Origin: Rikenellaceae bacterium | GTDB lineage: Bacteria; Bacteroidota; Bacteroidia; Bacteroidales; Rikenellaceae | Direction: 5' to 3' | Length of the DNA stretch: 43,005 nt | NCBI GenBank assembly: GCA_031256675.1 | Contig: JAIRQC010000133.1 | Span: 1 to 43,005 of the forward strand | Shown here: positions 1 through 8,158 of the stretch, piece after piece | How positions within the stretch are numbered: the stretch's first letter is position 1 | Layout of the letters: each line of letters begins with the position of its first letter | Notes under the pieces: model-generated | The model's database searches: none | What the model was told of the DNA's origin: nothing | The model's input: only the letters and a program-made list of their open reading frames with translations | Translations under genes and position numbers: made by a program

Positions 1-407
1 TTTGAAAAGAACAGTACAAAACGCCGTTGGCTTTCCAAAGAAGAACTTGAACGGCTAATGAAAACGGATTTTAAACGTGCATCGACAGGTTTCATTCGGG
101 ATATGTTCCTGTCCTCAACGTTCACAGGGTTTGCCTATTCCGATTTGAAAAACTTGCAACACAGCAACATCCAAGAACAAAAAGACGGCAGCCGCTGGAT
201 AGTCATAAACCGGCAAAAGACCGGAGCAGCATCTTATATTCCGTTATTGGAAATCCCGCTTGCTATTTTGGAAAAGTATCGTGATACAAAGTTTTCGGGC
301 AGCGATGGAAAGATATTCAAAATGCGCACATCGGTAAATATGAGTATGAAATTGCAAAAACCGCAGGAATTGACAAACCTTTGAGTTTCCACCTTGCAAG
401 ACCGTAA
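1..407 (+). pseudogene. Tyrosine recombinase (phage/CTn-type integrase), truncated and frameshifted
   Basis: The reading frame is already open at base 1, so the gene begins outside the window. The protein resembles the catalytic domain of Bacteroidetes conjugative-transposon integrases: a KRRWLSKEELERL entry helix, then FTGFAYSDLKNL (the region of the first catalytic Arg in this family) and a GAASYIPL strand. Around 340-360 the frame changes: the expected continuation EIAKTAGIDKPLSFHLAR lies in another frame and carries the HxxR box at about 390-401. That frame then meets a stop at 405-407, so the distal His/Trp and the catalytic Tyr are missing. It is a dead integrase fragment, probably part of the same decayed element as the next two genes. 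Family is clear; element identity is unknown. Confidence 0.8.
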
Positions 408-436
408 ATTGCACCTTTTTTGTACCTTATTGATAT

Positions 437-1068
437 ATGATTTACGGATACATTAGAGTAATTACAGACAGGCATATGGTTGAAAATCAACGTTTTGAAA
501 TCAATACGTTTTGCAAAAGAACAATCTTTCCGTTGAAAAATGGATAGAAGAAACCATTTCGGGAACGAAAGAGGTAGAAAAGCGCAAGTTGGGTGGACTG
601 TTGGAATCGCTACGGAAAGGCGATATTCTGATATGTGCCGAGTTGCCGCGTTTAGGGCGTAATCTGCTGATGATTATGTCGATTCTGAACGTCTGCATGG
701 AAAAAGAAGTGCAGGTTTGGACAATCAAAGACAATTATCGGCTTGGTAGCGATATTAGTTCAAAAGTGCTTGCCTTTGCGTTTGGCTTGTCGGCTGAAAT
801 AGAGCGCAATTTGATTTCGCAACGCACCAAAGAAGCATTGGCGCGAATGAAATCGGAAGGCATACACGTCGGGCGACCTGCGGGCGCAAAAAACATTGTC
901 GTCAAACTGACCGGCAAAGAGGCAGAAATCACTCAACTGCTTTTACCGCAAGTTCCGAAAGTTGATATAGCCAAACAAATGGGGGTACATCGCTTGACAT
1001 TGCGGCGGTTTTTGATGGAAGGAGTAAAATGCTGTATCTTTGCGGTCATATTGTCGATAGTATTATGA
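437..1068 (+). pseudogene. Serine recombinase (resolvase/invertase family), frameshifted, catalytic Ser lost
   Basis: From ATG 437 the sequence reads MIYGYIRVITDRHMVENQR, matching the N-terminus of small Bacteroidetes serine recombinases whose motif is YGYIRVSTD. The catalytic serine position is Ile (ATT). At about 512-520 one base appears to be missing, after which the rest of the protein continues in the frame used by 511-1068. That part keeps the family landmarks: an ETISGTK strand, ELPRLGRNLLMIM, the long helix AFGLSAEIERNLISQRTKEAL, GRPAGAKN and a C-terminal helix-turn-helix (MGVHRLTLRRFL). Full length would be about 210 residues. Loss of the nucleophile and the frameshift together argue for a real pseudogene rather than a read error. 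A downstream start could make only a catalytically dead DNA-binding remnant. Confidence 0.82.
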
Positions 1069-1102
1069 CAGGTATAATTAGAAATACAATTAACATTTTT
1101 TC

Positions 1103-1818
1103 GTGCTGCTTCGTGTTTACGTCGAGATTGATAAACGGAAACAAGCCTCTGTTAATCGGATATTGAATAATATGGTTGCAGCCGGACAAATTAGGCGTTT
1201 GTCCAAAGGACGGTTTTACAAGCCTCAAATAACAGAATCCGGCGAATTGTTGCCTGATACGTTCCAAACTATTAAGAAATTGATAGAAAATATCGGATAT
1301 ATTGCAGGCTATACAGTTTTCAATGAATTAGTTTTCGGTGAATTGAAGTTATTGACACAATCTTGCAATGTGCTACAGATTGGTACGGCAAAAATAAAAA
1401 AGGCTATCATTCGCTGAAATCATCGGATTTGTTTTATCAAACAAAAAAATGAGATTACAAACGATAATGTTTCGTCGCTTCAACTGCTTGATTGCTCGCT
1501 GGTTTCTAAAAAATTCCCGCTACAAATCCCAATCAATTATGCGAGCAATTACTTCAATTATTTAGTAGCCTTGATAACAGTACAGTTTCCGAAATCAAAT
1601 CATTAGCAATCAATTATACGCCTCAAACCATTGCATTATTGGGTGTTATACTTGAAACGCTCAATTTGCAGGCAGATACAACTATTCTATTCAATACACT
1701 CAACCCTCAAACATCATACAAATTAGATATATCAAATAAAGTACTGTTGAACCCCCCAAGTGGAATATATGTTGAATATCAGGGATTATTAATTCAAGAA
1801 AAGTGGCATATACGTTGA
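1103..1818 (+). pseudogene. DUF6088 / AbiEi-antitoxin-like protein, frameshifted relic
   Basis: The first open part (1103-1417) reads like the winged-helix half of DUF6088/AbiEi-type proteins: NRILNNMVAAGQIRRLSKG, then GRFYKP and GYIAGYTVFNEL. After about 1350 the expected continuation is found in other frames: FIKQKNEITNDNVSSLQLLDC near 1430-1490, then a C-terminal stretch (LLQLFSSLDNSTVSEIK, then SLAINYTPQTIALLG) from about 1540 to a stop at 1816-1818. At least two frameshifts separate these pieces. AbiEi-like proteins act as transcriptional autorepressors and antitoxins beside a nucleotidyltransferase toxin (AbiEii); no partner is visible here. AT-rich like the neighbouring recombinase relics. 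The family call rests on remembered motif similarity. Confidence 0.6.
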
Positions 1819-1833
1819 ATATCAGGGATTATT
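1758..1833 (+). repeat. 33-bp imperfect direct repeat pair at the edge of the mobile relic
   Basis: Copies at 1758-1790 and 1801-1833 share 31 of 33 bases; both contain GTTGAATATCAGGGATTATT. They are 43 bp apart start to start, and the second copy overlaps the end of the DUF6088 relic frame. Both copies can be read as the peptide SGIYVEYQGL, so this may be a short tandem duplication of the gene's 3' end. Its position between the AT-rich relics and recF would also suit an attachment-site scar. Confidence 0.75.
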
Positions 1834-1855
1834 TTTACTATTCAGGAAAATTCAC

Positions 1856-1863
1856 TATCTTTG
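1856..1863 (+). promoter_or_regulatory. Bacteroidetes -7 box (TATCTTTG) upstream of recF
   Basis: TATCTTTG matches the Bacteroidetes TAnnTTTG element. Just downstream is only a tiny frame (ATG 1883, MEKRSKTKKTARF, stop after 18 codons). The box may be the leftover promoter of a lost gene or a distal promoter for recF. No good -33 TTTG is seen at the usual distance. Confidence 0.4.
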
Positions 1864-1994
1864 CATTGAGTTATTTGAAACAATGGAAAAACGAAGCAAA
1901 ACAAAGAAAACCGCTCGTTTTCAAATCATTATCCATTGAGTATACTCTTTGGCGCAAGATATTGTTTTTCAGCGGATTTTTGAAAAACATTTTC

Positions 1995-2002
1995 TACATT
2001 TG
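1995..2002 (+). promoter_or_regulatory. recF -7 box (TACATTTG), abutting the start codon
   Basis: TACATTTG fits TAnnTTTG. Its last base lies five positions before the A of the recF ATG at 2007, which is about where transcription should start. No Shine-Dalgarno sequence fits in between, so the transcript may be leaderless. The -33 element is not obvious. Confidence 0.5.
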
Positions 2003-2006
2003 CACA

Positions 2007-3104
2007 ATGTTTCTCAAAAAACTCTCAATAATCTCGTTCAAGAACATCGAGCAGGCCGCGCTGGAGGTCGCTCCAGGGGTCAACTGCTTCGTGGGCGAGA
2101 ACGGGGCAGGCAAGACCAACCTGCTCGACGCCATCCACTACCTGTCGATGTGCAAGAGCGCGCTCGGCATGACCGACAGCCAGTCGCTGCGCCACGGGGC
2201 CGAATTTTTTGTCGTCGAGGGCGATTACGGCTGCGAAGGGGGTGAGGGGCGCGCCGAGAAGATATTCTGCTCGTTCAAACCCTCGGCGGGCAAGAAGATC
2301 CGGCGCGGCGAGAAGGAATACGAACGGGCGGCGGAACATATCGGATTGATACCAATAGTTATAGTCACTCCGTCGGATTCGGCGCTGGTGAGCGATTCGG
2401 CCGAGGAGCGGCGGCGGTTCCTCAACAGCTTTCTCTCGCAGCTCGACAGCCTGTATCTCAATGCTTTGGTACGATATAACCGGCTGCTGGCCGAACGCAA
2501 CAAGTTGCTCAAAACCTCGGCGTCGGGCGAGCTGATGGATGTGCTGGACATGCAGCTGGCGCGGTGCGGCGGGACAATACACGCACGGCGGGCCGAACTT
2601 GTGGAAAAGATGGCCCCGCTGGCCGAACGATACTACAAAACGCTTTCGGACGACGGCGAGCAGGTTGCGTTGAGCTATCGCAGCGAGCTCAACGAGCTGA
2701 CAATGGAACAGTTGCTTGTGCAGAACCGCGAGCGCGACGCAATGAACGGCTTCACTACCGGGGGCGTTCACCGCGACGATCTGGCGATGAGTATCGGCGG
2801 TTACGCGCTGCGCAGGTACGGCTCGCAGGGGCAACAGAAGTCGCTGCTCGTGGCGTTGAAGCTGGCGCAGTACGACATTCTGGCCGAGCGGTGCGCCACG
2901 CGGCCAATACTGCTGCTCGATGACCTGTTCGACAAGCTCGACGTTTCGCGCGTAGAGAGGCTGTTAGGGATAATCTGCGCCACAGGGTTCGGGCAGGTGT
3001 TCATCTCGGACTGCAATAAGGTGCGTCTCGAAGAGTTGCTTGTCCGTCGCGGGGTGGAGCGTTCGCTGTTCAACGTCGAGGGGGGCGAAATTACCGCAAT
3101 ATGA
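2007..3104 (+). CDS. recF: DNA replication and repair protein RecF
   Basis: RecF is an SMC-like ATPase that helps load RecA at single-strand gaps together with RecO and RecR. The 365-residue product has the family's usual length. It opens with MFLKKLSIISFKNI, has a Walker A motif GENGAGKT at residues 30-37, the ABC signature region GGVHRDDL ... GSQGQQKS near residue 275, and Walker B ILLLDDLFDKLD near 300. The frame is open further upstream to 1803, but that extension is AT-rich and lacks family similarity; ATG 2007 matches the usual N-terminus and follows a -7 box. The DUF721 gene starts 8 bp after the recF stop, so the two are probably co-transcribed. GC content jumps sharply at the start of this gene relative to the relics before it. 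Confidence 0.97.
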   Translation: MFLKKLSIISFKNIEQAALEVAPGVNCFVGENGAGKTNLLDAIHYLSMCKSALGMTDSQSLRHGAEFFVVEGDYGCEGGEGRAEKIFCSFKPSAGKKIRRGEKEYERAAEHIGLIPIVIVTPSDSALVSDSAEERRRFLNSFLSQLDSLYLNALVRYNRLLAERNKLLKTSASGELMDVLDMQLARCGGTIHARRAELVEKMAPLAERYYKTLSDDGEQVALSYRSELNELTMEQLLVQNRERDAMNGFTTGGVHRDDLAMSIGGYALRRYGSQGQQKSLLVALKLAQYDILAERCATRPILLLDDLFDKLDVSRVERLLGIICATGFGQVFISDCNKVRLEELLVRRGVERSLFNVEGGEITAI

Positions 3105-3111
3105 ACGACTT

Positions 3112-3405
3112 ATGAGACGACAACGACCGATGCGCATAGGCGAGTTGTGGGGCGACTTTTTGCAGTCGGCCCCGACGGTGGCGCGCCGCATAGCCGAGGC
3201 AAAAGTTTCGGACTACTGGGCGCAGGCGGCGGGCAACCGTATAGCCATGTACACCACCGACATACGTGTCGTTCGCGGCACGCTTCACGTTATGATCTCC
3301 TCATCCTCGGCCCGCAGCGAACTCTTCGCTTGCCGCATCCAGGTGCGCGACGCCCTCAACCAGTTGCTCGGCCTTGACGCAGTCAAAACGATTATCGTAA
3401 AGTGA
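3112..3405 (+). CDS. DUF721 protein, DciA-like
   Basis: A 97-residue basic protein with the DUF721 fold: MRIGELWGDFLQ at the N-terminus, then AKVSDYWAQAAGNRIAMYT, and strands RGTLHVMISSSSARSEL, followed by VRDALNQLLG. DUF721 is the family of DciA, the ancestral loader of replicative helicase in bacteria without DnaC/DnaI, and it often sits beside recF in Bacteroidetes. ATG 3112 is chosen because it gives the expected N-terminus and lies just after the recF stop; the frame is open upstream only inside recF. Helicase loading is known for other DciA proteins and inferred here. Confidence 0.88.
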   Translation: MRRQRPMRIGELWGDFLQSAPTVARRIAEAKVSDYWAQAAGNRIAMYTTDIRVVRGTLHVMISSSSARSELFACRIQVRDALNQLLGLDAVKTIIVK

Positions 3406-3433
3406 GGGGGCGGAGTGGTTTCGTGCACAAGAA

Positions 3434-3461
3434 TTTGACCCTCTTGATATTTTTACTTTTG
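3434..3461 (+). promoter_or_regulatory. Promoter of the AT-rich inserted gene
   Basis: TTTG at 3434-3437 and TACTTTTG at 3454-3461, 20 bp start to start, fit the Bacteroidetes -33/-7 pair. Transcription would begin near 3467, about 60 bases before ATG 3529. Confidence 0.65.
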
Positions 3462-3528
3462 GAGTGAACGCATTGTATTTTTTTGTGCTTTTGGGGAGGT
3501 AAAATCCACCACTTAGTTTATTAAAATC

Positions 3529-4581
3529 ATGGATAATAATAAATTAGCAGCCTTAGCGCTGTTTCGGGAATTGTATAATAATGGAAAGGACGCATACGCT
3601 GTGTTAGCGTCATTCATTCAATTCATATTGGATGATAAAAAGAAATGCGAGTTTACTGTTACCGAAATAAATAGTTTATTGCGACAGTATTTTGAATTTT
3701 CCCTCCCTGATGCAGTAATTACACATGTAGTACGCAAAAAACTAAATCTCAGACAGAATAATAATCATAAATACCACTATGAATTGACAGGTAGCTATTC
3801 CGCTTCTAATAAAATACGCGACCTTATTTTAGAAAAAGAGGCCGCAACAAATATCGTACTGAACAGGTTATTTGACTATTACGCAAATCTAACAAATAGC
3901 AAACCTAATGATAAAATACGAAATAAATTATCACGATCTCTTTATGATTTTCTCCTTGACAAAAAAGACGACTACTCATATGTTGTAAGCGGGCTGATTA
4001 TTAAAGAACAAAATAATAAAGAATTCTCAGATTGCATAGAAGCCTTGCAAGAAGGGGTACTGCTATATTGTGGAATAAAATTTACATCCCCAGACAAGCC
4101 TATGGGCGAATGGAAATCACCAATGACCATATATTTAGATACGGAAATTTTGTTTTCTGCATATGGCTATAATACGGAACTGGATAAAGAGTTATTTAAT
4201 GAGTTTTATAATTTAACACAGCAGGTCAATTGCGGAAAAGAAAAGCCGATTATAGTGCTAAAATATTTCGAAGATACAAAAATTGAGATTGATTCATATT
4301 TCAATACAGCCAAAGATATAATTATTAAACGTCAAAGTATTGATGTGGGCAAATCGGCGATGCCCAAAATAATTGAAGGGTGCGAAGTTCCAAGTGATGT
4401 GCAAGACAAGTTAAGTCTTTTCTATAAATATCTTGAAGACAAAGGTATCATAGAGGAAATAGGCATGGACTACTATGCTTCACGGTTCCACGGATATATT
4501 CTTGACGATGAAGCAACCATTGAATATTACGCAACCAAATACGAGAACGACAGAAACACCAGCATATCCTTAAATTATTGA
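3529..4581 (+). CDS. PIN-like membrane-tethered protein, N-terminal part (split by frameshift)
   Basis: I do not recognise a named family. The 350-residue product starts with a helical part (MDNNKLAALALFRELYNNG) and a likely winged helix (residues about 45-85, FTVTEINSLLRQYF ... LNLRQ). The second half begins MTIYLDTEILFSAYGYN near residue 204, which looks like the first strand of a PIN-type nuclease fold with its first acidic residue; a later acidic helix reads KYFEDTKIEIDSYF. The last nine codons are out of frame: shifting by one base from about 4553 restores DRQKHQHILKLLNYINIRRKG, which joins directly to the next frame (4578-5438). So this is one roughly 630-residue protein broken by a single-base change. 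The gene is far more AT-rich than recF/dciA and the thioesterase around it, which points to horizontal gain. The nuclease function is inferred. Confidence 0.7.
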   Translation: MDNNKLAALALFRELYNNGKDAYAVLASFIQFILDDKKKCEFTVTEINSLLRQYFEFSLPDAVITHVVRKKLNLRQNNNHKYHYELTGSYSASNKIRDLILEKEAATNIVLNRLFDYYANLTNSKPNDKIRNKLSRSLYDFLLDKKDDYSYVVSGLIIKEQNNKEFSDCIEALQEGVLLYCGIKFTSPDKPMGEWKSPMTIYLDTEILFSAYGYNTELDKELFNEFYNLTQQVNCGKEKPIIVLKYFEDTKIEIDSYFNTAKDIIIKRQSIDVGKSAMPKIIEGCEVPSDVQDKLSLFYKYLEDKGIIEEIGMDYYASRFHGYILDDEATIEYYATKYENDRNTSISLNY

Positions 4582-5438
4582 ACTACATTAATATTCGAAG
4601 GAAAGGAATAAATAATAAATTTTTCGATGACATTGGGTATGTTTTGCTTACAAACAAAAACATCACAATGAACATGGTTGTTGATGAAAAAATGAAAGAA
4701 ATTGCTCCGACATTTTTGGCAACAAATATGTATTTTATAACCAATAGACTATGGTTCAGACTAAATAAAGGTTTCGGGAATGAACTTCCAAAGAGTTTCA
4801 GTGTCATCGCATCGGCACAAATAATACTGTCATCTCTTATAAATAACAATATCTCAAAATCTTATACCCGGCTGCAACAAGATGTTGCTGATGGCAAAAT
4901 AAAAAATGAGGAAGACATTAGAACTCTCTATGCCGGATATAGAAAAGATGTTAAAAAGCCGGAAGATATCAATGAAAATGTAGTTGATGACGTTATCTCG
5001 ACTATCCTTTCCGACGATAATGTGGAGAAACATCTTCGTGAGCAAGATTTATTAAAACAATGTCTATATGAAGCCGAATCGGAAAAAGAGATAATGAATC
5101 TCGAATTTAACAAAAATAAAGAAGAAATAGCATTACTGAAAAAACAAATTGCTGAAATACAAGAGTCCAAAAAAAGAAAGGAGGAACAAACTATCCGATC
5201 TAATAGACTGCAAAAATGTGATCGATTGAGAATAAAACGACACCGCAACCGAATCTTTCTGGTTCTGTCAATTATTATTTTGGCCTTTGGAATCAATGTT
5301 GTCGTCTATTGCAAATTCGGTTTATCTATTACATTAACTATTTTGAGTATCATTGCAAGTATTGTGTCTAGCATAGGTATTCCAGCTATCAAAAAATATT
5401 TAAGAAAGATAATTAAGCGCCTAACACATCTATTTTGA
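4578..5438 (+). CDS. PIN-like membrane-tethered protein, C-terminal part with coiled coil and two membrane helices
   Basis: Continuation of the preceding split gene; the TTG start at 4578 is only where the open frame begins. Residues about 15-75 (FFDDIGYVLLTNKNITMNM, then FLATNMYFITNRLWF) resemble the second half of a PIN fold, where a VLLTNK-like strand carries later active-site residues. Residues about 160-222 form a charged coiled coil (EKEIMNLEFNKNKEEIALLKKQ). Two hydrophobic segments follow, about 224-246 (RIFLVLSIIILAFGINVVVYC) and 249-271 (LSITLTILSIIASIVSSIG), then a basic tail ending LRKIIKRLTHLF. The design, with soluble domain, stalk and C-terminal hairpin anchor, is typical of membrane-bound effectors, including some phage-defence proteins. 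No partner gene is next to it, so any defence role is speculation. Confidence 0.65.
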   Translation: MNYINIRRKGINNKFFDDIGYVLLTNKNITMNMVVDEKMKEIAPTFLATNMYFITNRLWFRLNKGFGNELPKSFSVIASAQIILSSLINNNISKSYTRLQQDVADGKIKNEEDIRTLYAGYRKDVKKPEDINENVVDDVISTILSDDNVEKHLREQDLLKQCLYEAESEKEIMNLEFNKNKEEIALLKKQIAEIQESKKRKEEQTIRSNRLQKCDRLRIKRHRNRIFLVLSIIILAFGINVVVYCKFGLSITLTILSIIASIVSSIGIPAIKKYLRKIIKRLTHLF

Positions 5439-5468
5439 TGTTCTTTTTACCAAAGGTAGTATATAAAT

Positions 5469-5876
5469 ATGTTGACTTGCAAGTATAAGATAAGGGTGCG
5501 TTACAAGGAGACCGATGCGATGGGGGTTGCGCACCACTCCAACTATGCGGTCTGGTACGAGGAGGCGCGCACGGAGCTGTTGCGCAGTCTCGGAGCGTCC
5601 TACCGGCAGCTGGAGGCCGAGGGGGTGATGCTGCCCGTGTCGGAGCTGACGATGAAGTATTTCCGTCCGGCCCGTTACGACGACCTTGTGACGGTGCGCA
5701 TTACACTGTCCGAACCGCCGAACGTGAGGCTCGTTTTCGACCACGAACTTTACAACGAGCAGGGCGAGCTGCTCAACACGGGGCGCGTCGTGCTGGTCTA
5801 TGTCGACGCCACTACCCGCCGTCCCCGCCGTGCCCCTGCCGACCACGTGGCGCTGTTTTCCGCGTATTTCAAGTAA
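5469..5876 (+). CDS. Acyl-CoA thioesterase, YbgC/4HBT family
   Basis: A 135-residue hot-dog-fold protein. It carries the YbgC/4HBT signature: RVRYKETDAMGVAHHSNYAVWYEEARTELLRSLG at residues 9-42, in which D16 is the expected catalytic acid. The next block, LPVSELTMKYFRPARYDD, is also typical of the family. Members hydrolyse acyl-CoA thioesters; the true substrate here cannot be read from sequence. ATG 5469 gives the standard length. Base composition returns to the GC-rich norm at this gene, marking the right edge of the AT-rich insertion at about 5440-5468. Confidence 0.9.
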   Translation: MLTCKYKIRVRYKETDAMGVAHHSNYAVWYEEARTELLRSLGASYRQLEAEGVMLPVSELTMKYFRPARYDDLVTVRITLSEPPNVRLVFDHELYNEQGELLNTGRVVLVYVDATTRRPRRAPADHVALFSAYFK

Positions 5877-5879
5877 TGG

Positions 5880-5930
5880 TGTCAGGCGCCGTGTCAATTT
5901 GTCACATTAAATGATGTGGCACGCTTATTG
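5880..5930 (+). promoter_or_regulatory. htpG promoter region: TGTCA repeats plus sigma54-like element
   Basis: Three TGTCA copies start at 5880, 5892 and 5900. They are followed at 5917-5930 by TGGCACG-N4-TTG, with the GG and the downstream G twelve bases apart as in -24/-12 (RpoN) promoters; the -12 dinucleotide is GT rather than GC. Transcription would start near 5942, leaving a leader of about 75 bases that includes a small hairpin (AGCAGG/CCTGCT, about 5963-5980). The arrangement suggests a regulated heat-shock promoter rather than a TAnnTTTG housekeeping one. RpoN use is inferred. Confidence 0.5.
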
Positions 5931-6017
5931 TTTGCCGTAAGATAGGAGGATTCTTACCATGTAGCAGGACAGACCTGCTGCTTGGCCCGCCACCAGAAAT
6001 TATAAAAAACAAACAAT

Positions 6018-8075
6018 ATGCAAACCGGAAAAATCGGCGTAACGACCGAAGACATCTTCCCCATTATCAAGAAGTTCCTCTATTCGGACCATGAAATTTT
6101 CCTGCGCGAGCTGGTATCGAACGCCGTGGACGCCACGCAGAAAATCAGGGCGTTGTCCTCGGCCGGCGAAGCGACCGAAGAGCTCGGCGACGTAAGCGTT
6201 CGCATCGCCCTCGACACGGAGAAAAAGACCCTTACCATCTCCGACCGCGGCCTCGGCATGAGTGACAAAGAGGTGGAAAGGTACATCAACCAGATCGCCT
6301 TCTCGTCTGCCGACGAATTCATGAAAAAGTATCACGATCAGGCGATTATCGGACACTTCGGCCTCGGGTTCTACTCGGCTTTCATGGTGGCGGACAAGGT
6401 TGAGATCCGCACCCGTTCCTATAAGGAGGGCGCCGAAACGTGGCTGTGGAGCTGCGACGGAACGCCCGAATACAGCCTCGAAAAACTCTCCGAGCAGCGC
6501 GGACGCGGCACCGACGTAATACTCTACCTGTCAGAGGAGAGCGCCGAATTTGCCGACGAGGGGCGCATCCTTGCGCTGCTCAAAAAATACTGCCGTTTTC
6601 TGCCAGTGCCCATCGCTTTCGGCAAGGAACAGGAGTGGCGGGATGGCAAAATGGCAGACACCGACAGGGATCGCATCATCAACGACGTCAGCCCGCTCTG
6701 GACGCGCAAACCCGCCGAGGTCAAGACGGAAAAGTACGACGATTTCTACAGCGAACTCTACCCCGGCAGCGAGCCGCCGCTGTTCAGCATCCACCTGAAC
6801 ATCGACTACCCGTTCAACCTGACCGGCATACTATACTTTCCCAAGGTGTCGAACACTATCGAGCTGCAACGCAACAAGATACAGCTGTACAGCAACCAGG
6901 TTTTCGTCACGGATTCGGTCGAAGGCATCGTGCCCGACTTTTTGATGCTGCTGCACGGGGTGATCGACTCGCCCGACATACCGCTCAACGTATCACGCAG
7001 TTACCTCCAAAGCGACTCCAACGTCAAGAAGATTTCGAGCTACATTACCCGCAAGGTGGCCGACAAGCTCGCCGAGCAGTTCGGAGCGAACCGCGAGGAG
7101 TTCGAGCGCAAGTGGGACGACCTGAAACTGTTCATCGAGTATGGCGTGGTGAGCGACGAGAAGTTCGCCGAGAAGGCCGCCGACTTCCTGCTGGTCAAGA
7201 ACAGCGAGGGCAAGTACTTCACAATGAGCGAGTATCGCGAGCTTATCGCCGCCAACCAGACAGACCGTGAGAGGACGCTGATATATCTTTACACCGACGA
7301 TCTCGTGTCGAAGCACAGTTTCATAGAGGCGGCGCGGGCTAGGGGCTACGACGTGCTGGTGATGGGCGGGCAGCTCGACAATCACTTCGCGGGCTGGTTC
7401 GAGCACAAGAATGAAAAAACGCGCTTCGTGCGGGTCGATTCGGACGTGGTCGACAATCTCGTGCGCCGAGAGAACGCCAACGGCATGTCGCTCACCTCGC
7501 AGCAGCAGGAGATCATGCGGCCGGTGTTCGAGGCGCAACTGCCAAAGGGTGAGAATGAAACGTTCAATGTGCAGTTCGAGGCGATGGCGCCCGAAGACAT
7601 GCCGGTCGTGCTGACCCGCGGCGAATACATGCGCCGGATGAAGGAGATGGCGGCCATGGGCGGCGACGGCATGTCGCGGTTCTACGTCGGTATGCCCGAC
7701 GATTACACGCTGACCGTCAATGTAAACCATCCGCTGGTGATCAACATTCTGGGCGGCGTAGAGCACAGTTACGGCGAGCGTCTGAACGTCGTGAGCGACA
7801 AGATCGAGAGTGCGGCGGCCGAGGAGCGCAACCTCGGCGAGCTGCTCGCGAAAAAGAAGCCCGAAGAGATCACCGACGACGAGAAAAAGGCGCGCGACGA
7901 GATCCATGCCCGTCTCGACAAGCTCCGCGGCGAGCGCAACAAAAAACTGGGCGAGATCGGAGCTTCGAGCGACGCCGTGCGCCAGTTGATCGACCTTGCG
8001 TTGCTGGCTGGCGGAATGCTCCGAGGCGAGAAGCTCACCGCTTTCGTAAAGCGGAGCGTCGAGATGATAAAATGA
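6018..8075 (+). CDS. htpG: Molecular chaperone HtpG (bacterial Hsp90)
   Basis: A 685-residue Hsp90, close to the usual size of Bacteroidetes HtpG. The GHKL ATPase domain shows FLRELVSNAVDA (Glu and Asn for ATP hydrolysis and Mg binding, residues about 31-42), DRGLGMSD near residue 80, and GHFGLGFYSAFMVADKVE near 115. The middle domain includes the catalytic-loop region PLNVSRSYLQSD near 323-334. The C-terminal dimerisation region is long and charged. HtpG remodels client proteins with DnaK in the cytoplasm. It stands alone between the thioesterase and the convergent mltG. The upstream TGTCA repeats and sigma54-like element suggest stress control. Confidence 0.98.
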   Translation: MQTGKIGVTTEDIFPIIKKFLYSDHEIFLRELVSNAVDATQKIRALSSAGEATEELGDVSVRIALDTEKKTLTISDRGLGMSDKEVERYINQIAFSSADEFMKKYHDQAIIGHFGLGFYSAFMVADKVEIRTRSYKEGAETWLWSCDGTPEYSLEKLSEQRGRGTDVILYLSEESAEFADEGRILALLKKYCRFLPVPIAFGKEQEWRDGKMADTDRDRIINDVSPLWTRKPAEVKTEKYDDFYSELYPGSEPPLFSIHLNIDYPFNLTGILYFPKVSNTIELQRNKIQLYSNQVFVTDSVEGIVPDFLMLLHGVIDSPDIPLNVSRSYLQSDSNVKKISSYITRKVADKLAEQFGANREEFERKWDDLKLFIEYGVVSDEKFAEKAADFLLVKNSEGKYFTMSEYRELIAANQTDRERTLIYLYTDDLVSKHSFIEAARARGYDVLVMGGQLDNHFAGWFEHKNEKTRFVRVDSDVVDNLVRRENANGMSLTSQQQEIMRPVFEAQLPKGENETFNVQFEAMAPEDMPVVLTRGEYMRRMKEMAAMGGDGMSRFYVGMPDDYTLTVNVNHPLVINILGGVEHSYGERLNVVSDKIESAAAEERNLGELLAKKKPEEITDDEKKARDEIHARLDKLRGERNKKLGEIGASSDAVRQLIDLALLAGGMLRGEKLTAFVKRSVEMIK

Positions 8076-8158
8076 TCACCGCAAATCGGGGTATCATGTG
8101 CTGAACGGAGTTGCCAGGTTCTTCGATATTGCTTTGCAAAGCCGATTTTTACGCGCAA

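Noticed and set aside
8090-8158. Terminator between htpG and mltG
   Set aside because: GCTTTGCAAAGC followed by CGATTTTT is too tight a palindrome for a convincing stem-loop.
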